Assembly (NCBI GenBank): GCA_937920515.1
Contig: CALEUG010000004.1
Span: 62,001-126,000 of the forward strand
Direction of reading: 5' to 3'
DNA from: an uncultured bacterium
GTDB taxonomy: Bacteria > Acidobacteriota > Aminicenantia > Aminicenantales > Saccharicenantaceae
DNA: 64,000 nucleotides
The position numbers and the translations under genes were made by a program. The notes below the pieces were generated by a model. That model had not been told where the DNA came from, ran no database searches, and worked only from the letters and a program-made list of their open reading frames with translations. Shown here in pieces: positions 36,463-44,028 of this stretch. Within the stretch, counting starts at the first letter, position 1; the number at the start of each line of letters is the position of its first letter.

Positions 36463-37676
36463 GGTTTTTCGTAAAGCTGCAGGAACCGGTTCAGGCCGCG
36501 GTAGATGGCCTCGGCCACCCTGACCTGAAAATCTTCCGACTGCAGTAGTTTTTCCTCTTCCGGGTTGGTGATGAAGGCCACCTCCACCAGAATAGCCGGG
36601 CAGGCCGCGCCGGTCAGGACCTTGAAGGGCGCTTGCTTGATACCGCGGTTCCTGGTGTTCAGCAGCTCGTTCAGCTCCTGCTGCACAAATTCGGCCAGCT
36701 GGCTGCTCTGCTTGAGGTAGGCTGACTGGGCCATGTCCCACAGGATGAGTTTCAGGTCGTCGAAGTCCTTTCCCGGAACCCGGTTTTCCAGCTCTGCCGA
36801 GTTGTTTTCAAAGTAGGCCAGCCGGCGCGATTCTTCATCGCTGGCATTCAGGCTAAGGAAAAAAGTTTCCGAGCCGTTGGCCTTTACTCTCCGGGAACCG
36901 TTGACGTGAATGCTGATGAACAAATCTGCCTTATTGTTGTTAGCGATAGCCGCCCGCCTCTCCAGGGGTAGCGAGATGTCGGCTTCTCTGGTCATGACCA
37001 CCCGGTACTGCAGCCCGCGCTCGATGGCCTCTTTAAGCTTCCTGGAAACGGCCAGCGTTATATCCTTTTCCAGGGTCCCGAAGGTTCCCTTAGCTCCAAC
37101 ATCGTTACCCCCATGCCCCGGGTCAATGACGATCGTTTTAACCTGCTTTTTGCCGGGAGCTGCCGGGAGGCTGGACTGATCGGCGGCAGCGGTGGCCTGG
37201 GGCTGGACCCGGGTTTCAGCCGGCTTTTCAGGAGCAGCAGGACTGGGCTCGGGCGTGGGTTTTTTCTCCTCCCCAGCTTTAAGCTCAATCGTCAACTCAA
37301 ATGGATTCCAGCGGGCTGACTGGGTGTAAAAGAAATCAGCGGTTCCGGCCTTGACCAGCAACAGAAAGGCTTCAGGCGATTTGGCCAGGTCAATGGACTG
37401 GACCAGACGGCTGGTAAAAGGTGTCCGGTCATAGCGCAGCCCCCTCAAAGACCGAAAGGAAATTGTCAGCACATTCCCGGATTTTCTCAAGCTGTAATTA
37501 AGGTTTGCGCCGGAGGTGATTTTCAACCGGGTACCCCCGCTAAAGTCAGACACTTCGACTTTAATGACCGGTACGGGCTGGTTCCTCTTCTGGGCCAGAA
37601 CGGGGGAAAAAACTAAGCTGGAAAAAGCTATAAAAAACAAAGACAGGACTATCAGGACTCTAACTGTTCTGGGCAT
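36459..37676 (-). CDS. N-acetylmuramoyl-L-alanine amidase with AMIN domain (AmiC-like)
   Basis: Periplasmic zinc amidase that splits daughter cells. The 405-aa product has a signal peptide (about 1-28), an AMIN domain (about 38-130), a Pro/Ala-rich linker (about 135-180), and an Amidase_3 domain (about 183-400). Motifs: IVIDPGHGGNDVGAKG (His, first zinc ligand), LEKDITLAVSRKL (Glu), ADLFISIHVNGSRR (His), and the final VEVAFITNPEEEKLL (catalytic Glu). Followed by GerMN and der in one operon; upstream neighbour is ssrA on the same strand. Confidence 0.93.
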   Translation of the reverse strand: MPRTVRVLIVLSLFFIAFSSLVFSPVLAQKRNQPVPVIKVEVSDFSGGTRLKITSGANLNYSLRKSGNVLTISFRSLRGLRYDRTPFTSRLVQSIDLAKSPEAFLLLVKAGTADFFYTQSARWNPFELTIELKAGEEKKPTPEPSPAAPEKPAETRVQPQATAAADQSSLPAAPGKKQVKTIVIDPGHGGNDVGAKGTFGTLEKDITLAVSRKLKEAIERGLQYRVVMTREADISLPLERRAAIANNNKADLFISIHVNGSRRVKANGSETFFLSLNASDEESRRLAYFENNSAELENRVPGKDFDDLKLILWDMAQSAYLKQSSQLAEFVQQELNELLNTRNRGIKQAPFKVLTGAACPAILVEVAFITNPEEEKLLQSEDFQVRVAEAIYRGLNRFLQLYEKP

Positions 37677-37707
37677 CTGTTCTTCTTCATTTTCCCGTAT
37701 AAAAAAA

Positions 37708-38059
37708 TGGTGGAGGCGGCGGGAATCGAACCCGCGTCCGAAGGTATTCCACAGGTAGCCTCTACAGGCTTATCCTCTTCATTGCATCTTGTTGAGCGCT
37801 TCTCGAAGAGGAAGAGCGTCGCTCAACCAGCTCAAGTGGTACTTCATCCGCCGGGCCCTGAGCACGCCCGGCAGACTATCCTGCTGGTCGGCGTCTCTTC
37901 AGGCCCGCAGGAAAGGCCTCAAGAGACGGCTGCACTTTCTATCAGGCAGCAACTGCAACAGGTTCTGCAGTTAATTGTTTCCCACCTGTTTAACGAGGTT
38001 GATGGGACCTCGGCCTGCAGCTTCTGCTTCACTACCTCCGTCGAGTCCATTTCGCCCCC
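37708..38059 (-). ncRNA. ssrA: Transfer-messenger RNA (tmRNA)
   Basis: Rescues stalled ribosomes and tags the nascent protein. On the minus strand the 5' end GGGGGCGAAATGGACTCGAC and 3' end with GTTCGATTC T-loop and CGCCTCCACCA form the tRNA-like acceptor (7 bp, one G-U). The CCA is encoded. Length 352 nt is typical. The reading frame GGT GGG AAA CAA TTA ACT GCA GAA CCT GTT GCA GTT GCT GCC TGA encodes a predicted tag GGKQLTAEPVAVAA (or one residue shorter). It ends in the usual Ala-Ala degron and lies at plus 37942-37986. Confidence 0.97.
37942..37986 (-). other. tmRNA tag-peptide reading frame
   Basis: 15 codons including TGA stop inside the tmRNA, predicted product GGKQLTAEPVAVAA. The resume codon is inferred from the AAACA-type upstream context; the second GG... 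codon is the alternative. VAVAA matches ClpXP-type tags. Confidence 0.7.
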
Positions 38060-38068
38060 GACGTTTAG

Positions 38069-38098
38069 ATTATAGGCAAGTTAAGGGCAGAATGTCAA
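38069..38098 (-). promoter_or_regulatory. Promoter of ssrA
   Basis: On the minus strand TTGACA (plus 38093-38098), 18-base spacer and a perfect TATAAT (plus 38069-38074). Transcription would start within about 10 bases of the tmRNA 5' end at 38059, as expected for a stable RNA. Confidence 0.9.
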
Positions 38099-38223
38099 TT
38101 GAAGTTCTTTCTGGCCAAGACATAGTATCCAGTCTAAGGGGTCTGTATGGGAGCGGCGGGGCGGGGCTCCGGCCATAGTTATTAGTGTTGAAGAAGCCAG
38201 GGCTTTTATAAAGTCAGTACTTG

Positions 38224-38243
38224 AAAAAGGAGGCTTCCTCCCT
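38224..38243 (-). terminator. Intrinsic terminator at the minus-strand end of the RNA candidate
   Basis: On the minus strand GGAGG-AAG-CCTCC, extended by G-U and A-U pairs, then TTTTTC. The first arm GGAGGAA can also pair with an upstream TTCCTCC, so an alternative fold that prevents termination is possible. Confidence 0.65.
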
Positions 38244-38513
38244 TAAAGGTTTTGTTAAAACTTTTAATTGAAAGGAGGAAACCCACCATCTAATGACAGG
38301 GAATATATACCCCGGTTAGCAGGAACATGGCAAGGGGTATTAACTTGCCATGAGACCAATCGCGACCGGCCTGCCCGATTGAAGAGACCGGTCTAATGTG
38401 AGTTTCTAATATTCCCGCCCGGCTAAAGCCAGAAACCCGTTGTCGACCGGAAGGTGGCTATAACTAACCCGTGTGTTCAGATGACATACGGGGCCTGACC
38501 TCCATCTTTCAGG
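38224..38513 (-). ncRNA. Unassigned structured RNA candidate
   Basis: About 290 bases with no ORF but dense pairing. CATGGCAAG/CTTGCCATG is a 9-bp hairpin whose loop (GGGGTAT) is complementary to nearby ATACCCC, making an H-type pseudoknot. GACCGG/CCGGTC, GTTTCT/AGAAAC, AGCCA/TGGCT and CCCGTGTG/CATACGGG form further stems. GGGAATAT/ATATTCCC and GAAAGGAGG/CCTC..CTTTC close the domain. A GGAGG-AAG-CCTCC hairpin followed by T's at its minus-strand end favours the minus strand. I do not recognise it as 6S, RNase P, SRP RNA or a known riboswitch. Upstream end and strand are uncertain. Confidence 0.55.
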
Positions 38514-38547
38514 GAGAGGTTGGTATTTGAACCGTTCTAATATGATA

Positions 38548-39612
38548 TCAGGAAGCCAGGGGCAGGCTGACATAAAAAGTTACCCAGCGGTCGGGCTCTG
38601 ATTCAAACCAGATCCGACCCCCGTGACTCTCGACGATTTTCTTGCAGATGTAGAGACCGAGCCCGGACCCCTTAACCCCTTCCGTCCCCTTCTGCTTGAG
38701 CCTTTCAAACTTCCGAAAAAGCCGCGGGCCGTCTTCCGGTTTGATGCCCACCCCCTGGTTATGGACGGAAAAAATCATCTCCCTGTCTTTAGTTACCAGC
38801 TCCAGCTTTATCTCGGTACCTTCATACCCGTACTTAATGGCATTGCTGACCAGGTTCCGGACCAGGATTTTGAGCAACCGCGGGTCGCCGCTTATCCTGA
38901 CGTCTTCCTGGAAATTCCGGCTGACCGACATCTTCTTGGTGTTTTCCCGGATTTCAGGCAGGCCCAGCACTTCTTCCACCACATCTTTAATAAAAAAGAT
39001 TTCTTCCTTGAAAGAGTCCAGCTGGTTGAGTTCCATCTTCGACAGGTCCAGGTAGCTGCGGATGATATCTTCCAGGTATTCACAGTTGCGGATGATGGTT
39101 TCCAGGATTTTCATCTGCTCGGGAGAAAGCTGCCCGAAGTAACCTTTGTAGAGAGTGGAAGCGGTCGTATGCAGGGCCGAGACCGGGCTCTTGAGCTCGT
39201 GCGAGACTATGGCCATAAGGTCCAGCATGGTTCTCTGTTTGCCGGCCCTGGCTTCCAGGGCATTCTTGATGACTTCCCTGATTTCTTCGGGAGTGAAAGG
39301 CTTGGGAATATAATCAAAGGCTCCATTTTTCAGGGCTTCTCTGGCTGTATCCACGCTGGCATAACCGGTAAAGATAATTACCGTGGTATCAGGCCTGGAC
39401 CTCCTGAGCCGGTTAAGGACTTCCATCCCGCCAATGCCTGGCATCTTGAGGTCGGTGACCACGATGTCAAAATCCTGGTTGAGAGCCTTGCTGAGCCCCT
39501 CTTCCCCGGAGAGGGCCGTGTCTATCTCGTAGCCTGAAGCTGCAAAAATCCGACGGCAGCTCCGCAGGACTATTTCTTCGTCATCGATGAACAGGATTCG
39601 CGGTTGGCTCAT
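38548..39612 (-). CDS. REC-histidine kinase hybrid
   Basis: 354-aa soluble signalling protein. A receiver domain comes first (about 1-120: ILFIDDEEIVL, TDLKMPGIGGME with the phospho-Asp, FTGYAS, IPKPF), then a HisKA dimer domain with H-box IVSHELKSPVSALHT (about 135-205) and a HATPase domain (about 225-350: NLVSNAIKYGYEG, VHNQGVGIKPEDGP, KGSGLGLYICKKI). No membrane span. Last gene of the hydrogenase/signalling block, 22 bases after the membrane kinase. Likely takes phosphate on REC and controls its own kinase. Confidence 0.92.
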   Translation of the reverse strand: MSQPRILFIDDEEIVLRSCRRIFAASGYEIDTALSGEEGLSKALNQDFDIVVTDLKMPGIGGMEVLNRLRRSRPDTTVIIFTGYASVDTAREALKNGAFDYIPKPFTPEEIREVIKNALEARAGKQRTMLDLMAIVSHELKSPVSALHTTASTLYKGYFGQLSPEQMKILETIIRNCEYLEDIIRSYLDLSKMELNQLDSFKEEIFFIKDVVEEVLGLPEIRENTKKMSVSRNFQEDVRISGDPRLLKILVRNLVSNAIKYGYEGTEIKLELVTKDREMIFSVHNQGVGIKPEDGPRLFRKFERLKQKGTEGVKGSGLGLYICKKIVESHGGRIWFESEPDRWVTFYVSLPLAS

Positions 39613-39634
39613 GTCCTTTTCCTCCAGCCGGTTC

Positions 39635-41578
39635 TTATTCCACCGGCAGCTTTATGGTGAATTCTGTCCCCTCGCCTACCCGGCTGCTGACTTCGATCGT
39701 TCCGTTGTGCCTCTTGATCACCCCATAGGCCATGGCCAGGCCCAGGCCGGTTCCCTTGCCCTTTTCCTTGGTGGTGAAGAAGGGTTCAAAAATTCTTTTG
39801 AGGTTTTCCTCGCTGATGCCAATGCCGGTGTCGGCTACCCGGACAACCACCTGGTTATGTTCCCGGTCATAAGAGGTGGATATGGTTAACCTTCCGCCCT
39901 CGGGCATGGCATCGGCGGCGTTAACCGCCAGGTTGTTGATAACCGAGCGGAACTCGTCGGCGTCTACTTTAACCAGCGGGAGATTCGGGTCCAGGTTCTT
40001 TACTATTTTTACGTTTTGAAAGTTAACGTGTTTTTCCAGCAGGTCCAGCACTTCTTCGATCAGGATATTCAGGTTGGCCTCCATCCTCTCCGGCTTGTAG
40101 TCCCGGGCAAAATCCAGCAAGCCCCGGACAATCTTGCGGCAGCGCAGCGTTTCTTCCCTGATGGTTCTTAAATCTTCTTCGTATGGAGTACCAGTCAGCT
40201 CTTCCAGCAGCAGGCTGCTGTAGGTCAGAATTCCGGTCAGCGGGTTGTTAATCTCATGGGCAATGCCCGAAGCCAGCCGGCCGACCGAGGCCAGCTTTTC
40301 CGAGCGGAGAATGGTTTTTTCGGCCAGCTCTTTCAGCCGGCGGTCCCGGTCCTCGATGGCCCGGACCATTTCATTAAAATGTTCTTCGACTTCCCGGATT
40401 TCGAGGCTCTCGTCGGGAGAGATCTCCAGCAGATGATAATTACCCCTGGCAATCTCAGCCGTGGCCTCAATCATCCGGTTTATGGGCCGGGTGTAAAGGT
40501 TGACCAGGTGGGTCGATATATAAATGGCAATCCCTGTCATCAGGAAAATGAGCAAAAAATAAAGCATGGCCGTCCGTCTCAGGATGCCGGCAAACTTGGC
40601 CTCCAGGATGCCCACGTAGAGCATGCCCACCGGCTGGTTTTCGATATCGGTCAGTCGGGTGTAGCCTGAAAGATAATAATCGTTGACCACAAAGGCCCGG
40701 CCCAGCCAGTCCCGGCCCCGTTCGTACACCTGGCGGAAGACCTCTTCCGAGACCAGGGTGCCCACTGCCCGCCGGCCGTTGCGGTCAACCACATTGGTGG
40801 CCACCCGGACGTCATCGATGAAGATGGTAATGGTGCCGACGTCCTTGCCCTTTATTTTTTCTTCCTTGAAAATCAGGTTCTTGAACCGGTCGACAAAGCG
40901 GTCGTTATTATTGAGCAGCACGGCTGCATAAAGCACTCCCACCAGGCGGGAGCCATGAAATATGGGAGAAACGGTTTTCAAGACCAGGCCTCTCTCTTCC
41001 ATCTCACGTCTCTGGGCCCTGGCCCTGGGTGTGGGAACAATGTCGATAAGAGTTCTTACGGCCAGGTCCGGTCCTTCATTCTTGATATTTTCATAACCCA
41101 GGATGCCCGTTCCGGCGGCCGGCTTCCTGTTGCTCAGAACCCACTGAATGTACTTGTAATGGCTGACGCTGTCGCCGTAGGCCTCAAAATTATTTGCCCT
41201 GACCAGGATGGTGCCGTCCGGCCGGACCACGTTAACGATGTCAAAGCCGAACTCCTGCTTTATCTGGACCAGCTTGCCAAACAGGTATTCCCGGTTGCCC
41301 GCGGCCGTGGCGTTTACAATTTCCGAAGTCCGGGACAGATATTCAACTATCCCGGCCCGGTTCCGGATTTCTTCCTGATAGAGGTTGCTGATGGCCTTCA
41401 GGCTGTTTCTGACATTATCGTAGGCTTCCCTTATAACATTCCGGTTGATAGAATTGACCCCGAGGTAGATGGACAGAGCACCCATCAGAAAGACAATCGT
41501 CAGCAGGCCGAAAATCAGCTTGAAGCGGAGGCTGGACCTCAGCGAATCAAGCTTCCTGAAGAACTCCTCAAGTTTCAT
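39635..41578 (-). CDS. Membrane sensor histidine kinase with Cache domain
   Basis: 647-aa inner-membrane kinase. TM1 at about 18-38 ([20 protein letters not shown]), a large periplasmic double-Cache region (about 40-335), TM2 at about 340-360, HAMP (about 360-412), HisKA with [17 protein letters not shown] and HATPase with [14 protein letters not shown] and [28 protein letters not shown]. The Cache domain points to a small-molecule signal outside the membrane. The start overlaps the preceding regulator's stop by 4 bases, so they are coupled. Confidence 0.92.
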   Translation of the reverse strand: MKLEEFFRKLDSLRSSLRFKLIFGLLTIVFLMGALSIYLGVNSINRNVIREAYDNVRNSLKAISNLYQEEIRNRAGIVEYLSRTSEIVNATAAGNREYLFGKLVQIKQEFGFDIVNVVRPDGTILVRANNFEAYGDSVSHYKYIQWVLSNRKPAAGTGILGYENIKNEGPDLAVRTLIDIVPTPRARAQRREMEERGLVLKTVSPIFHGSRLVGVLYAAVLLNNNDRFVDRFKNLIFKEEKIKGKDVGTITIFIDDVRVATNVVDRNGRRAVGTLVSEEVFRQVYERGRDWLGRAFVVNDYYLSGYTRLTDIENQPVGMLYVGILEAKFAGILRRTAMLYFLLIFLMTGIAIYISTHLVNLYTRPINRMIEATAEIARGNYHLLEISPDESLEIREVEEHFNEMVRAIEDRDRRLKELAEKTILRSEKLASVGRLASGIAHEINNPLTGILTYSSLLLEELTGTPYEEDLRTIREETLRCRKIVRGLLDFARDYKPERMEANLNILIEEVLDLLEKHVNFQNVKIVKNLDPNLPLVKVDADEFRSVINNLAVNAADAMPEGGRLTISTSYDREHNQVVVRVADTGIGISEENLKRIFEPFFTTKEKGKGTGLGLAMAYGVIKRHNGTIEVSSRVGEGTEFTIKLPVE

Positions 41579-41985
41579 TTTTTGCTTTCCAGATTTCTGG
41601 AGATTTTTTCCAGGAGTTCTTCCACTGCCACCGGCTTGGTCAAGAACTCATTGCGGCCGGGCAGAAAGCTCTCTTCCTGGTCGAGAGAAAACCTGGAATT
41701 GGTGACCTGGTCAATGGCTGTCAGGATGATGATGGGAATATCCTTGAAATCCCGGTACTTTGAATCTGACCGGTCGCTCCTGATTTTATAGACCGCTTCA
41801 AAACCGGCGGTATCGGTCTCCATCATTACATCCAGGATGACCAGGTCCGGTTTAACCTCCAGCAGCTTCTTCAACCCTTCGTTTCCGCTGTGGGCCACTT
41901 CCACTTCATAACCCTGGTAACGGAGAACCTGGCCCAGACTTTCGGTCAGGTCGCGGTCGTCGTCCACCAGCAGAATCCTGGCCAT
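41575..41985 (-). CDS. REC-only response regulator
   Basis: 136-aa single receiver domain: ILLVDDDRDLTES, LDVMMETDTAGFEAVYKI with the phospho-Asp and IIILTAIDQ, FLTKPVAVEELL. No output domain. I take the ATG at 41985 because GGGAGGAAA lies before it; the 20 extra residues of the track ORF are the end of the hydrogenase small subunit. The HK start overlaps its stop. Likely the partner of the Cache kinase. Confidence 0.92.
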   Translation of the reverse strand: MARILLVDDDRDLTESLGQVLRYQGYEVEVAHSGNEGLKKLLEVKPDLVILDVMMETDTAGFEAVYKIRSDRSDSKYRDFKDIPIIILTAIDQVTNSRFSLDQEESFLPGRNEFLTKPVAVEELLEKISRNLESKK

Positions 41986-41986
41986 T

Positions 41987-42553
41987 TCATTTCCTCCCTG
42001 AATCCAGGCGATCATCCTCTTCGCCCAGCAACTTATAGATGACATTGTTCACTTCGAAAAGCCTGGCCTGGCGGTACATGTCAACCGGGAACTCCATCTG
42101 CTTGAGCTCGACCGGCGCTACTTTCTTTTCAACCAGTCCCAGGGCCAGGGCCACCCCGTAGATGATGGCTTCCGGCCGCGGTGGACAGCCCGGTACGAAA
42201 TAATGAACCGGGATGGCTTTCTCCCCGCCGCCGGTTACGTTATAAGTATCATACCAGCAACCGCCCCCGATGGCGCAGGACCCGATGGCAAAAACCAGCT
42301 TGGGGGCCGGCACTGCCTGGTAGGCCTTTTTGACCAGGGGCAGAGTGGGCCTGGTCACCGCACCCGACAGCAGGATGGCGTCAGCCTGGCGGGGAGAACC
42401 CACCAGCCTGATGCCGAATCTTTCCACGTCGTAGTATGGCGTCAGGATGTTCAGGATCTCTATATCGCAGCCGTTGCAGGCCCCGCTGTTGCAGTGGTAA
42501 ACCCAGACGGAGCGACGGAAGGCCCTGCCGGCCAGCTTTTTTAATACGGTCAT
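41987..42553 (-). CDS. Group-4 [NiFe] hydrogenase small subunit (HycG/NuoB-like)
   Basis: 188-aa iron-sulfur subunit that carries the proximal [4Fe-4S] cluster between the NiFe subunit and the ferredoxin subunit. The Cys set SGACNGCDIEILN, IGSCAIGGGC and VPGCPPRPEAIIYG is complete. Only the NuoB-type cluster domain is present, as in membrane hydrogenases and complex I. The start overlaps the HycF-like stop by 4 bases, and the REC gene begins one base after its own stop. Confidence 0.92.
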   Translation of the reverse strand: MTVLKKLAGRAFRRSVWVYHCNSGACNGCDIEILNILTPYYDVERFGIRLVGSPRQADAILLSGAVTRPTLPLVKKAYQAVPAPKLVFAIGSCAIGGGCWYDTYNVTGGGEKAIPVHYFVPGCPPRPEAIIYGVALALGLVEKKVAPVELKQMEFPVDMYRQARLFEVNNVIYKLLGEEDDRLDSGRK

Positions 42554-43107
42554 TTATCCAACCTCCCGGGTCTTTCGTAGCCAATGGTTTTCTCCAGCTC
42601 TTCCGGAGAAAAATCAGCTGTGCTCCTTTGAATTACCTTCCTTACTTCCAGGGAATCGTACCGGTAGCCGAGCCGGCTCAGCCTGTCAATGTAATTCTTT
42701 ATCTCCAGGTCATAGCAGCGGCCGCAGCGCTGGCAGGTCATCATGAACAGCTCGATGGTCTGGGTAATGTCCTGGCGGTTGTCGGTGGCCAGCTCAAACC
42801 TGTCGCTCATGGTGATGGCCTTCTCCGGGCAGAGGTCGGCGCAACGCCCGCAGTAGGTGCAGCGGGAAGAATCGTAAAGCAGGATCCTGACCTCCTGGCA
42901 GATATCCCTCAGAAAAATGGTCCTGGCCGGGCAGTGGTTGGCGCAACCGGCACAGCCTATGCACTTGGCGTGGTCCCAGACGGGCTGCCCCCGGAAGTCC
43001 TCAGGGGCGGGCCGAGATTCAAAAGGATAACGGAGCGTGACCACACCGGCCCTGAAGGAAATAGCCAGTTGCTTGATCTTATTCCACAGCCACATCTCAG
43101 GCTTCAC
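42550..43107 (-). CDS. Hydrogenase ferredoxin subunit (HycF/NuoI-like)
   Basis: 185-aa polyferredoxin with two [4Fe-4S] motifs, CIGCAGCANHCPART and CTYCGRCADLCPEKAI, plus a third Cys group CQRCGRCYDL. Hands electrons to the NuoB-like subunit. 21 bases after the HycD-like gene and overlapping HycG-like by 4. The third Cys group is extra relative to a standard two-cluster NuoI. Confidence 0.9.
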   Translation of the reverse strand: MKPEMWLWNKIKQLAISFRAGVVTLRYPFESRPAPEDFRGQPVWDHAKCIGCAGCANHCPARTIFLRDICQEVRILLYDSSRCTYCGRCADLCPEKAITMSDRFELATDNRQDITQTIELFMMTCQRCGRCYDLEIKNYIDRLSRLGYRYDSLEVRKVIQRSTADFSPEELEKTIGYERPGRLDK

Positions 43108-43128
43108 CTTTCATACGGGCCCCCTGCC

Positions 43129-44028
43129 TTACCATCCCTTGACTCTCAGACCAACCGCTAACAGCGAAAGCATCACCAGCCCGGCATAAAATTTAAGGGC
43201 CTGGTCCATGCGGAAACGGGGATGGGTGGCCCCCACCACTGAAATCAACACGAATAACACAAGGACGAGACCAGTCTGGATCACCAGGTTCAGGACCGGG
43301 CCTTCCGGTAGCAAGAATCCAAGGAAGCCGACCACGAAAAGCCAGCTGTAAAACATCCTTTTCAGGTTAAGGGTATATCGGAAAAGGGCATAATTCGGCC
43401 CGCTGTATTCCACGTAAGGCCCTTCCAGGATTTCCACCTCGGCTTCCGGAATATCAAAGGGCTGCCTGGAAACAAAGGCCTGAAGGGCTACGAGATAAAC
43501 CGCCATCATCAAGAAATAAGAAAACCCCCTGGTGGCCGAAACCCCTGCTGTTGCCGGTAACAGGCTGAGGCTACCAGAGCTGACCACACCCAGAATCAGG
43601 GTCATGGCCAGGACCGGTTCCAGCATAATTATTGTCATCATTTCGCGGCTGGCCCCCACACTGGCAAAGGGATTGCCGCTGGCCAGGGCTCCGATTAAAA
43701 TTGAAAAACCACTCAGGGTGAGAAAATAAATCAGGGTCATCAGGTCCGAACTATGGGCCAGGAAACTGCTCCACCCGGCCAGGGGCAGCAGGGCGACGGC
43801 CGAGAGAACGGAGGCAAAAGCCAGCAACGGGGCCAGCCTGAAAACCGGGTGTCCGGCGGCATTCAGGTTTTCCTTCCCCAGAAGCTTTAAAAGGTCAAGA
43901 TAGGGCTGGTAGAGGGGCGGCCCCTGCCTCGACTGAATTCTGGCCGTCACCTTCCTCATCACCCCTTCCAGAAAGGGAGCCAGGGCCAGGAAATAAATCA
44001 GGTTAATAACTACGGCCGTCGCATTCAT
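43129..44028 (-). CDS. Hydrogenase membrane anchor (HycD/NuoH-like)
   Basis: 299-aa protein with about eight membrane helices. It has the NuoH-type motifs ARIQSRQGPPLYQPYLDLLKL and the acidic EGPYVEYSGPNYALFRY that couples the peripheral arm to the membrane. Overlaps the large-subunit stop by 4 bases. Named by position and family, not by experiment. Confidence 0.9.
   Translation of the reverse strand: MNATAVVINLIYFLALAPFLEGVMRKVTARIQSRQGPPLYQPYLDLLKLLGKENLNAAGHPVFRLAPLLAFASVLSAVALLPLAGWSSFLAHSSDLMTLIYFLTLSGFSILIGALASGNPFASVGASREMMTIIMLEPVLAMTLILGVVSSGSLSLLPATAGVSATRGFSYFLMMAVYLVALQAFVSRQPFDIPEAEVEILEGPYVEYSGPNYALFRYTLNLKRMFYSWLFVVGFLGFLLPEGPVLNLVIQTGLVLVLFVLISVVGATHPRFRMDQALKFYAGLVMLSLLAVGLRVKGW

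Noticed and set aside
36463-36741. Extended N-terminus of the GerMN ORF
   Set aside because: Frame-shifted reading of the amidase gene; the ATG at 36462 overlaps the amidase stop.
38294-38320. Short plus-strand ORF (ATG ACA GGG...) in the structured region, after AAAGGAGG
   Set aside because: Only 8 codons and the spacing to the Shine-Dalgarno is too long; the bases are better explained by RNA pairing.
38224-38545. 6S RNA, RNase P RNA, SRP RNA or cobalamin riboswitch
   Set aside because: None of the sequence signatures I know for these classes (for example the RNase P GAGGAAAGUCCG core or the SRP GGAAG tetraloop context with its flanking sequence) is present.
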